A stretch of 64,000 bases of DNA from Haliclystus octoradiatus (taxonomy: Eukaryota; Cnidaria; Staurozoa; Stauromedusae; Haliclystidae). Both the position numbers and the translations under genes were made by a program. The notes under the pieces are model-generated. The model was given only the letters and a program-made list of their open reading frames with translations. It made no database searches and was not told the DNA's origin. Location of the stretch: positions 3,247,821 through 3,311,820 of the forward strand of contig OU744454.1 in NCBI GenBank assembly GCA_916610825.1, written 5' to 3'. Positions 1 to 42,739 of this stretch are shown here, in pieces (position 1 is the stretch's first letter; every line of letters starts with the position of its first letter).

Positions 1-138
1 TATATCCTGTTGATCTGAATCATGTATTTAATATTACGTACATACGACCTTCTACACTGGTCGTCACTAACACTCTGATTTAAAACTGCGCAATCATTTA
101 GTTATAAATAACCTTACGCATGCGCATACGATAGATAC
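1..138 (-). repeat. 3' LTR of the gypsy element (truncated by window edge)
   Basis: Identical over 138 nt to 4980-5117. By comparison with the right copy, about 42 further bases lie before position 1. Confidence 0.92.
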
Positions 139-142
139 ATTA

Positions 143-154
143 CATCTCCCCTTC
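143..154 (-). other. Polypurine tract of the gypsy element
   Basis: On the minus strand this reads GAAGGGGAGATG, just upstream of the 3' LTR. This is the expected plus-strand DNA priming site and fixes the element's orientation. Confidence 0.7.
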
Positions 155-283
155 AAGTTAAACGACTAAACATAACATGAATACTTATTATTAGGGAGGT
201 TAACTTTAACAAATTACTGATATGTGATTATGATATACTTATGATTATAACGATGTTACTGAAACGATAAATCGATAATAGTA

Positions 284-3200
284 TCATTTGCGTCCGTAAT
301 AGTCAGGTGGACGTCTTGAACGGGTTGGGTATCGCGGAGTATCGTCGGACTGCACTTGATCACTCACGTCTGGTTCTGCTATGTCGTCGGAACTAGTATC
401 AGGGGCAACATGCAGGAATACACGGTTACGCCACTTGAGTTTACCGGACGGCAGACGAATGCGATAATCACGATCATTCTTTGACACTACAATACCATCT
501 TCTATCCAGCGTTTACTTTGCGGATGTTGAAGTAGCACATGAGAGCCAACAGGAATAGATTTTAGAACTTTACTACCTTTGTTGTAATTCTTTGTGGTAG
601 CTTCTTTGTTGCGGAGTAGCTTACTGTCAATCTCTTTGGCTGACGTTTGCCATGAACGGGAGAATGAAGTGTAGTGTGCGGGCACTAAAGAACGAAGGGG
701 ATGACCATACACCCATTCCGAGGGGGAACGCCCTTCTGATCTAGGAGTGTTGCGGTATTCTAGTAGACCTTGCAGAAAACTCTCCGACTTAATATCTCCA
801 TTATCACACTTGGCAAGCAGATGTTTTAACGCTTTAACAGCTGCTTCAGCGTGACCGTTGCTCTGGGGATGGTATGGCGAAGACGGGGACCAATTGACAC
901 CCCATCTGGTGAGAAAGTTGGTGAACAGTTCAGATTTAAATTGTGGACCACCGTCCGAACGAAAACGAGATGGTACACCGGTTTTGGAAAAGTGTGATTT
1001 AAGAACTGAAATGACTTGAGACGAAGACGGATCGGAATTCCATTCTGAAATGAACGGAAAGCCGGATAAACGGTCGACGTAGACCAAATAGTATTTCTGG
1101 TTGAGTTGGAACAAATCAGCTGAAACTGACTCAAAGATCCGTGATGGAAGTTTATCAGAAATTAAAGGTTCTTTCTGATTACTGGGTCTGTAATGTTGAC
1201 ATGGTGAACAGGCTTCAATGGAGGATACAATGTCATTGTTAATACCTGGCCAATATACAGTTTGACGCGCACGACGTTTTGTTTTAACAATGCCCTGATG
1301 TGAGGCGTGTAATCGTGCAATTACAGATTGACGAGCTTTCGATGGAATGACAATTCGACGACCATACAACACAAGGCCGTCGATGGTTGACAATTCTGGC
1401 CAAATTTTCTTATAGGCCAATACATATGGTTGGTTTGCTGAATTACCTGCGAAATTGTTTTCAACACAGGTTATGAGTGATTGATAATCTGCATCATTTC
1501 GTGCAACATTTTGTAGATCCGTAATGATTGGATCCGGCAACGGTTGTCGAACATTAGATTGTTTAGAATCGTTTAGAGTAGCGGCAGCTTCATCGTCAGT
1601 GTTCTCTGCGGTGATACTACATGCAGCAACTTTTAACGTAAACGACATACAAGCTAACGATGTATCATTTTCAATTTCATCATCGAGAGACGGATCATTG
1701 ACCGGTGCCCGTGATAATGCATCCGGTATAATATGCGCGCTACCTTTTGTCCAAACCACCTGAAATTGATAGTTTGACAACTTATTTTTATACGATTGTA
1801 ACTTGTGATTTTCAACGGCATCTAAAGTGTAATTGTTAAAAATTGGCAATAAAGGTTTGTGATCGACTAAAACGGTATACGTTGGTAAACCAGCGAGATA
1901 AATGTGGCATTTTTTTGTGGCCCAAACGATGGCCAGCGCTTCTAGTTCGATAATGGCATATCGGTTTTCACATGGTTGAAGAAAGCGCGATCCACACTGG
2001 ATTAGTTTCCATTCGTTTTGCTGTTTTTGCATTAAAGCGTATCCAAGACCTTTTGTCTTGGAAGCGTCCGTTTGTAAAACTGTTTCTGCAGTAGGGTCGA
2101 ACAGAGACAAAATCGGCGGTGACGTCATGGCTTCTTTTAATGAATTGAAGGCCATTTCGTGCGTGTTTAGCCATAGAAATTCATTTTTGACTGATAATAA
2201 ATCTCGTAGTGGTGCAGCGGTGCTGCTGATAGACGGTGTAAACATTCCTAGCTGATTGACAAGTCCTAGGAATGACCTTAACTCGGTGCGATTTGTAGGC
2301 GAAGGAAAATTTGAAATCGCTTCGACTTTTCTTGGGTCGGCTGAATAGCCTCCTGGTTTTATGACGTAACCAACGAAATCGACTGTTTTCTGCGCAAATT
2401 TACATTTTTCAGCATTTAACGTAATGCCATGTCGAACAAATCGTTCTAATACTGTACAAGTTCGATCAACTAAAGTTTTGTATGAATCACCGTCAATAAG
2501 TGTATCATCAACGACTTTGTTAACGTTTGAAATGCCTTCAAGGGCTTGATCACATCTTAAATTGTAACTATCACCGGATGATATAAAACCCATCGGGGCA
2601 CGCAAAAATTTAAATCTACCCCAAGGAGTGATAAATGTTGTTAATTTTTGTGCATCTTCATCAAGTGGAAGTTGCCAATAACCACACTTTGCATCTAATA
2701 AAGTGAAATACTTGGAATGCAAATCAATGTTTTTCACTGCATCAGCTGGCGTTGTAGCAGGGTGCAATGTGCGTTTTACTTGCTTATTTAATTTGGTTAA
2801 GTCTACGCATAATCTTACGCCACCGTTAGGTTTACCTACAACTACTAACGGATGACACCATTCGACAGGGGTGTCACCAACTGGTGTTATAACGCCCATC
2901 TTTTGTAGACGGTCTATTTCAGATTTAGCCTTGTCACGATAAACGAAAGGTATTTGACGTGCAGTATGAACTGCAAATGGCTTGTGGTCTTCGATTAACT
3001 CAATTTTCATTGCGTCGCCGACACCTGACATGGGCGGCAAAACGTCATCGGTATCGCAAAATACTTGAGAATAAATCTGTTTTAGTTTTTTAAAATCATC
3101 CTCTCTTTGTTGTTGAGTAGGATTTGACGACAAAGAATCAATCCACTGTTTACGAGCGGTTTCATTAAAAACAGATTTAGGTGGTGATGAAGACTTGTTG

Positions 3201-4864
3201 ACATTAACTACATTCTGAGGATGCGTGTTAATGACACTTGATAAGTGCCTCTCAGATAATGTGGTTGGAAAGTCTACATGTACAATTTTAAGTTGTTTAC
3301 ACACATCTAAAGACAGATAAAGACCGGTCACATCATAACATATAACGACTGTAGTATTTACGCTATTACCATTTAAATCGAAAGTTAATTTGATTGTCCC
3401 GGCCTGAACTAAAGCGCGATTATCGACGCCAACGTAATTATGTGGACTGAACGGAGCCAACGTGCTATCGAATTTGCCTATTGATTTCAGAAAGTCAAGA
3501 CCTGCAACGGTTCCTTGAGCACCTGTGTCGCAGACAGCAGGGAAACGACCTAACAGTTTATTGTCTTCCCTAACATCGACATCAATTGTCGGTAATTTGC
3601 CACCATTGGAAGCTTGCATCGATTTAATAACTGATGTGCTCACGGTTTTGGTTTTCTCTAAGGACTTTAAACGTTTACGGCAAACTTTTGAGTAATGCCC
3701 TTTGAGGCCACAGTGGTCACATGTCACGTTTGCGGCAGGGCAGACTGATGTAAAATGCTTAACATAGCCGCACTTAGAACAAGGGCTTACTGAATTACTT
3801 GACTTGGAAGCAGAGTTACTGTCGTCATGCTTCGTTTTCTGTTGACGTTTATTATGATTTTTCTTAGCTTTGGTAGATTGTACATTACCAATTGTGCTAT
3901 GTGTGGCGTGGGCTTGTTGACCTAGGGTACTAACAGTGGAAGAAGCGGCTTCTTCGGTTTGTAAAAATTTGAGAGTGTCCTCTAGGTTTAGCGGGGGAGA
4001 TTTTGCGATAACTTTGCGTTTTAAATTTTCATCCCTTAAACCTAGTACTAGAACAGCGGTCCGCAGTGCTTCTGGAGTCACTGCATCTACATTAGCATAG
4101 TCACTTTTCTCCATTAAATACGTGTAATATTGATCAATTAACTGGTTTGAGCCTTGAGTGACTGTGAGAAAGCTTTGCCAGTCGAGGTTAGAGTTGCGCT
4201 TAGATCTTAAGTGATCGGTTATCTTTTTCAGTATTAACTTAAGGGAGTCCGTCGTTGAACGTTCGATTTTGATGACGCGGCGTACCATGTTCAGAAATGC
4301 TGGGGAACACAGACCCCAAAAGGTAGCAATTTGCCTATCATGAGGCTGGGCGTCTAAATCAATAATCGCGATATAATTCAGAAATACCTCCTGCCAATCC
4401 TGGAACTGCTTTAGGTTGATGTCTGCATCTAATGTTGGTGGTGTCTTTATGACAGGTCGGGCAGAGGTCTGAACGTTGACTTGCTGAGACGTGCTTTCTC
4501 GGTTTTCTGGATCAGTGGTGCTTGTGACTACGGTTTTCGGCACAACGGCCGTAACGGCACGCACTTGTCTCTCGAGGTCATAAAAACTGTTTTCTAATTC
4601 AACCAATTGTGGCTCTTCCGGGTCTTCTGCTCCATCTTTGATGGGTTCTTGTACCAACACGGCCAAATGTGACGCCACATAGCGTTCCAGCGCATCGTGA
4701 GCGCGTTTCGTTGTGATCGTCAAATTTTCCCTATCACTTTCAGTTCGTTCTGCTACTTCTGTACTGGTGAAACTGGTGAGGGATGCCACCAGACGATCTA
4801 AGGCTCTTGTCAAATGTCCTTTAAGGCCTGATCGACTGTTTTTCAATAATTTAACATCAGCCAT
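284..4864 (-). CDS. Gag-Pol polyprotein of Ty3/gypsy retrotransposon
   Basis: A single 1526-residue frame encoding all retrotransposition functions. An N-terminal gag region is followed by two CCHC zinc knuckles (CSKCGYVKHFTSVC and CDHCGLKGHYSKVC, residues about 360-400). An aspartic protease carries DTGA (about 447). Reverse transcriptase has the core VVDD instead of the commoner Y/F-x-DD, and RNase H follows with a TDAS motif. Integrase has an HHCC zinc finger and a D-D-E core (SADLF, SDGGPQF, then E in the NGHAEAAVK segment). The C-terminus is basic (YPTRSRRPPDYY). Gag and pol are fused without a frameshift, and no stop codon interrupts the frame, so the copy looks capable of coding. Codon use and position mark it as mobile DNA, not a host gene. 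Confidence 0.95.
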   Translation of the reverse strand: MADVKLLKNSRSGLKGHLTRALDRLVASLTSFTSTEVAERTESDRENLTITTKRAHDALERYVASHLAVLVQEPIKDGAEDPEEPQLVELENSFYDLERQVRAVTAVVPKTVVTSTTDPENRESTSQQVNVQTSARPVIKTPPTLDADINLKQFQDWQEVFLNYIAIIDLDAQPHDRQIATFWGLCSPAFLNMVRRVIKIERSTTDSLKLILKKITDHLRSKRNSNLDWQSFLTVTQGSNQLIDQYYTYLMEKSDYANVDAVTPEALRTAVLVLGLRDENLKRKVIAKSPPLNLEDTLKFLQTEEAASSTVSTLGQQAHATHSTIGNVQSTKAKKNHNKRQQKTKHDDSNSASKSSNSVSPCSKCGYVKHFTSVCPAANVTCDHCGLKGHYSKVCRKRLKSLEKTKTVSTSVIKSMQASNGGKLPTIDVDVREDNKLLGRFPAVCDTGAQGTVAGLDFLKSIGKFDSTLAPFSPHNYVGVDNRALVQAGTIKLTFDLNGNSVNTTVVICYDVTGLYLSLDVCKQLKIVHVDFPTTLSERHLSSVINTHPQNVVNVNKSSSPPKSVFNETARKQWIDSLSSNPTQQQREDDFKKLKQIYSQVFCDTDDVLPPMSGVGDAMKIELIEDHKPFAVHTARQIPFVYRDKAKSEIDRLQKMGVITPVGDTPVEWCHPLVVVGKPNGGVRLCVDLTKLNKQVKRTLHPATTPADAVKNIDLHSKYFTLLDAKCGYWQLPLDEDAQKLTTFITPWGRFKFLRAPMGFISSGDSYNLRCDQALEGISNVNKVVDDTLIDGDSYKTLVDRTCTVLERFVRHGITLNAEKCKFAQKTVDFVGYVIKPGGYSADPRKVEAISNFPSPTNRTELRSFLGLVNQLGMFTPSISSTAAPLRDLLSVKNEFLWLNTHEMAFNSLKEAMTSPPILSLFDPTAETVLQTDASKTKGLGYALMQKQQNEWKLIQCGSRFLQPCENRYAIIELEALAIVWATKKCHIYLAGLPTYTVLVDHKPLLPIFNNYTLDAVENHKLQSYKNKLSNYQFQVVWTKGSAHIIPDALSRAPVNDPSLDDEIENDTSLACMSFTLKVAACSITAENTDDEAAATLNDSKQSNVRQPLPDPIITDLQNVARNDADYQSLITCVENNFAGNSANQPYVLAYKKIWPELSTIDGLVLYGRRIVIPSKARQSVIARLHASHQGIVKTKRRARQTVYWPGINNDIVSSIEACSPCQHYRPSNQKEPLISDKLPSRIFESVSADLFQLNQKYYLVYVDRLSGFPFISEWNSDPSSSQVISVLKSHFSKTGVPSRFRSDGGPQFKSELFTNFLTRWGVNWSPSSPYHPQSNGHAEAAVKALKHLLAKCDNGDIKSESFLQGLLEYRNTPRSEGRSPSEWVYGHPLRSLVPAHYTSFSRSWQTSAKEIDSKLLRNKEATTKNYNKGSKVLKSIPVGSHVLLQHPQSKRWIEDGIVVSKNDRDYRIRLPSGKLKWRNRVFLHVAPDTSSDDIAEPDVSDQVQSDDTPRYPTRSRRPPDYYGRK

Positions 4865-4920
4865 CGTGACGCAATAAAATTAAACTCTTTGAATAACGTA
4901 AAATATTACTGTCCAAATAA

Positions 4921-4937
4921 CAGGATCAACTGCGCCA
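4921..4937 (-). other. Primer-binding site of the gypsy element
   Basis: On the minus strand, directly after the 5' LTR end (...CTTACA), the sequence TGGCGCAGTTGATCCTG begins with the TGG typical of tRNA-primed PBS sites. The primer tRNA was not identified. Confidence 0.65.
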
Positions 4938-5118
4938 TGTAAGATACGAAGACAATAGACGAATAAACACCCGAATAGGTATATCCTGTTGATCTGAATC
5001 ATGTATTTAATATTACGTACATACGACCTTCTACACTGGTCGTCACTAACACTCTGATTTAAAACTGCGCAATCATTTAGTTATAAATAACCTTACGCAT
5101 GCGCATACGATAGATACT
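4938..5118 (-). repeat. 5' LTR of the gypsy element
   Basis: About 180 bp between the primer-binding site and the satellite junction. Positions 4980-5117 are identical to 1-138. The outer end at 5117/5118 is ambiguous by one base: the left copy reads TGTATC where this one reads AGTATC. Confidence 0.88.
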
Positions 5119-6650
5119 AAATCGATATTAAAACCCAAAATTAAAATTTCTGTTTTGAAATATTAGGAGAATCTATCAGCAAATTTCCCATGCATGGGAC
5201 GTCCCATGATAGTAATGTATGAGGGATCACCCTGGGTAACAATTACATGTTAAGTATGAAATTCATGAAAAGGTAATTTAATCGCTATTAAAACCCAAAA
5301 TTAAAAATTCTGTTTTGAAATATTAGGAGAATCTATAAGCGAATTTCCCATGCATGGGACGTCCCATGAGGGTTCACCCTGGGTAACAATTACATGTTAA
5401 GTATGAAATTCATGAAAAGGTAATTTAATCGATATTAAAACCCAAAATTAAAAATTCTATTTTGAAATATTAGGAGAATCTATAAGCGAATTTCTTATGA
5501 ATGGGACGTCCCATGATAGTAATGTATGAGGGATCACCCTGGGTAACAATTACATGTTAAGTATGAGATTCATGAAAAGGTAACGTAATCGATATTAAAA
5601 CCCAAAATTAAAATTTCTGTTTTGAAATATTAGGAGAATCTATAAGCGAATTTCTCATGAATGGGACGTCCCATGATAGTAATGTATGAAGGATCACCCT
5701 GGGTAACAATTACATGTTAAGTATGAAATTCATGAAAAGGTAATTTAATCGCTATTAAAACCCAAAATTAAAAATTCAGTTTTGAAATATTAGGAGAATC
5801 TATAAGCGAATTTCTCATGAATGGGACGTCCCATGATAGTAATGTATGAGGGATCACCCTGGGTAACAATTACATGTCAAGTATGAAATTCATGAAAAGG
5901 TAATTTAATCGATATTAAAACCCAAAATTAAAAATTCTGTTTTGAAATATTAGGAGAATCTATAAGCGAATTTCCCATGCATGGGACGTCCCATGAGGGT
6001 TCCCCCTGGGTAACAATTATATGTTAAGTATGAGATTCATGAAAAGGTAACGTAATCGATATTAAAACCCAAAATTAAAAATTCTGTTTTGAAATATTAG
6101 GAAAATCTATAAGCGAATTTCTCATGAATGGGACATCCCATGATAGTAATGTATGAGGGATCACCCTGGATAACAATTACATGTTAAGTATGAGATTCAT
6201 GAAAAGGTAACATAATCGATATTAGAACCCAAAATTAAAATTTCTGTTTTGAAATATTAGGAGAATCTATAAGCGAATTTCTCATGAATGGGACGTCCCA
6301 TGATAGCAATGTATGAGGGATCACCCTGGGTAACAATTACATGTTAAGTATGAAATTCATGAAAAGGTAATTTAGTCGCTATTAAAACCCAAAATTAAAA
6401 ATTCAGTTTTGAAATATTAGGAGAATCTATAAGTGAATTTCCCATTCATGGGACGTCCCATGAGGGTTCACCCTGGGTAACAATTACATGTTAAGTATGA
6501 GATTCATGAAAAGGTAATTTAATCGATATTAAAACCCAAAATTAAAAATTCTGTTTTGAAATATTAGGAGAATCTATAAGCGAATTTCTCATGAATGGGA
6601 CGTCCCATGATAGTAATGTATGAGGGGTCACCCTGGGTAACAATTGTAAT
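5118..6650. repeat. Satellite array, 160-bp and 147-bp units, about ten copies
   Basis: Copies of the core ATTAAAACCCAAAATTA start near 5127, 5287, 5434, 5594, 5754, 5914, 6061, 6221, 6381 and 6528. The spacings are 160,147,160,160,160,147,160,160,147. Short units lack 13 bp (about ATAGTAATGTATG) between two CATGA copies. Each unit carries the perfect palindrome ATGGGACGTCCCAT or a close variant. The array ends within about 10 bp of the splice donor of myosin exon 30 and was the target of the gypsy insertion. Confidence 0.95.
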
Positions 6651-6657
6651 TACCTAC

Positions 6658-39626
<32,969 letters not shown>

Positions 39627-42488
39627 TTTTGATAGAATAGTAATCTCAGAACTGAAACGAATGCACATTGTACACACGAACGAGGTAGTGACTTATATTG
39701 AATGAACTTCCACTTAATAAACAAACTGATTGTTCGTAAGCCATACGTTGCTCAAACAGTTAACGACCTTTTTATGAAGAACTTTTAACCGTTATGAAAC
39801 AATGAATTTATCAAAAGATTATAATTAGCAGCTGTGTAAATCTGAGCAACATATTTATGTTATTCATTCAATTATATCATGTTTTCTTCTACATAATAAA
39901 ATTATCAATGTTATATTCTCAAAAGTAGATGAATTTAAATCAGATGATATATTATTCACTTTCACAAATGCCATAAATTAGTACTTTTATTAAAAATACT
40001 TTTGTAAAATAATTTAATGTTTTAAAGTCGTGTATATAGTTTCATATAATACTATGATAGATGAATCGATCTTGTATTAAAAGCATATCAAAAACACCAT
40101 GGCAACAAACATAGAAGAATGTATTATATCTTTAAAATTTTGAATGCATGAAGTAGCATGAATTGGTTGCCTACTTTGTAAATTATCGAGGCATAACGTT
40201 GAGACAAATGAGGAAGGAATCAGAGATAATACCTTTATGTTTTACAACAAACAATCACGAAAGAATAGTGTTGAGTCACGTTAAAATAGTTTTCAAAGAA
40301 AATGGCCTGTCTTACCTTCGTCAATATCGGCATTTTGAAATCGAATCACAAATCTATAAAACATTATACAATTAAATAATATAAAATAAAACATATATAA
40401 CATAAAAATATACATATATAGATGATACAACAGCTAGGATATTACATAAATAAATTGTGTATCCTAACAAAAATATATCATATTATATTAATCAAAAATC
40501 ATGTTTTTAGTTGAATAATAAAATTATTTACAGAAAGATAGGATGATTTCGAAACATCATTGTTAGATATCAATTTTTTGAGGATCAAGAAATAGAATCT
40601 GCTTAAAAAACTGTACGCAATGTTGTTGTTGATAAGAACTATGCTTTAAATCATACATCAAACATGTATAAAGTTTAATCAATGAAATTTCATTATATAA
40701 AAAGGGTGTGTTAAAATAGAGAAGTATATATTACTTCTAGAAAGATAATTTGAAATATTAATGATCAGCTTAGTGTGTCTTTCTGATCTCGATGACTTAA
40801 TCTGCAACTTATATATTCCACATTATAAAACCGGCAAGTGACTTTTTGCCAAACGCTTCTAGTGAATAACATTACATACCAGCCAAGTTTAAACGTCTTT
40901 GCAAAGCGTATTTACTCAATGTAAATACTAATGATATTCTATAACTCTCCTATGGAATTAAATAATAATTATACCAAAATATCCAAGTTAAATATTACAA
41001 GGTATCATGTTTAATGCCGATGATTTATAAGACGTCCGAGAACGCCTTCTCTCGCAGGTGATCAAGCGCTGATTATGTTGCTAGCGAAAAAAATTCTTGA
41101 AGCGAATAAAGAATAGGCAAATTCTGTGCGCATAAAAATTCGTGAGAGACCTGTTGGCTAGAACAATAGTAATGGTCAGACCGCCAATACCATTTTATTT
41201 AATCTATGACAAATTATGCATTCGCGTGTGACGAAGTATTCGAAAATATTGTTCTTAATCATAATGACGTCATTGATCCATGATAGACTGACTATGATAG
41301 CAAGAAGATAATACAACAAACTACTTAGAAATTATATGAACCAAGTTTGCTCAAATATGTAAAATGATAGGTCTAAAATGCCACTAGCTTAACTAACAAG
41401 TTACATTCCATCAAACAGGTGCTTATCCAGGTTGAGTATGCAACTAAAATTAAAATATAGGGAGATAAAGACAATCTAGATCTAATCTAGATCCAGATCC
41501 GAGGAAATCTGATTTGTTTAATCTAAACAGATTAATTTTTCAGACTACAGTATAAAACATTAAATTGAATGTTGGTAATAAGATAAGCTATATTGCTTTT
41601 TTAATGTTTTAAACAAGTTTTGGTGCTTCCGATTAAATGTAAATGTTGAAATTGAGAATGTTAACTTCTTACTGAAGCATAAAGTCCTCCCATGTATGAC
41701 CGTAACTAAATGCTTTTGAACGAAAAGGTATTTATCAAGTTTGCGCGAAAAAAGGAGTGGCATTTGCATATTTTGGAGCTGACCAGTACTGTAATACAGG
41801 GGTGTCACATAACCCCACACCCAACCAGGATTTACGGTCATGCTCTCATCTGATTCAAAGAATCCTAAATGTTATACTTTTGATCAAGTAAATGTAACAA
41901 CAACATAACCAATGGGGACAAGACAATAACTAGACTCTATAGAGATTAGATAGACTGCTGTAATCTACTATTACTCTAATAATTCTGATGTCGGAATATC
42001 ATATACTAGGCTGAGATTTTCAATACTGTGACATCACGAAGTTTTAAAGATAACACTATTTTCGAACACAGACAGTCTATGGATAAGAAGAGAGATCCGT
42101 ACGCGTACCTCAGCTCGATATGTTAATTCGACTTTATAATTCGAGTTTTCATATCTATTCATATCATATCATATCTGTTTTCATATGATTGCATGTTTAT
42201 TATCCGACGTGAGAGAAGTTGATTTCAAACGGTTTAAACCGTTTAATAGCTAAATGACACATCACAAACAAAAATAAGAGAATAGAAAACACCAAATTGT
42301 TTACCTTAAATCATGCTTTTTATATCCACAATAATCTTTAACATACATATACAAAAAAGGTTTAGTTATAAAAAATAGATGTCTATTATGATATAATTTT
42401 TTCTTTCAAAAAAATCAAATATTTTTACTCTTTTTTCTTAAAAAAACGGGGTGAGAAAATCTCATAATATAATACTATATGATCTTAC
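39627..42488. other. Intergenic: 5' side of MYO7, 3' side of collagen-resistin gene
   Basis: AT-rich with no convincing exon, repeat family or conserved element. It should contain the MYO7 promoter and 5' UTR and the 3' UTR of the minus-strand collagen gene. I could not place a TSS or poly(A) site. Confidence 0.6.
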
Positions 42489-42739
42489 TTAGACGTTATT
42501 ATCGTAGGACGTAACGACGAGTTGAACGCGACAACATATAGCAGATGAATAATTCTTATTACATTTACAGACGCACATGTTACCATAAAGTATATGCCAG
42601 CTATCACATCCGGGACCACAGTTACAACATGTTGCCATGTAACCACTTGTACATGACGCAGTATCACCCTTGGAATTAGTTACGTATTTACATTGTAATT
42701 GGCCTGATTTACCATCCGCACCATCGTCACCTTTGTCAC
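42489..42739 (-). CDS. Minus collagen-resistin gene, exon 6 (resistin-like head)
   Basis: Last collagen triplets (GDKGDDGADGKSG), then the Cys-rich head and stop at 42489. An extra Cys (ATCCNC where resistin has TGCTC) is present. Confidence 0.9.

Larger units (their letters stand above)
1..5118 (-). mobile_element. Ty3/gypsy LTR retrotransposon, full length apart from the clipped left LTR
   Basis: Two direct terminal repeats (1-138, clipped by the window edge, and 4938-5118) flank one long minus-strand gag-pol frame. A primer-binding site (4921-4937) lies next to the right LTR and a polypurine tract (143-154) next to the left LTR, so the right LTR is the 5' LTR. The 138 bases visible in both LTRs are identical and the reading frame is uninterrupted, which indicates a very recent insertion. 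The domain order protease, RT, RNase H, integrase is the Metaviridae order. The element sits inside the satellite array of a myosin VII intron. The target duplication cannot be checked because the left flank is outside the window. Confidence 0.95.

Noticed and set aside
5118..6650. CRISPR-like direct repeats
   Set aside because: Units are contiguous and near-identical with no variable spacers, in a eukaryotic intron. It is a satellite.
42489..42739. Minicollagen, C1q or fibrillar C-propeptide head
   Set aside because: Cysteine spacing is not the CxxxC ladder of minicollagens, and no C1q or COLFI motif is visible. The resistin pattern fits best.
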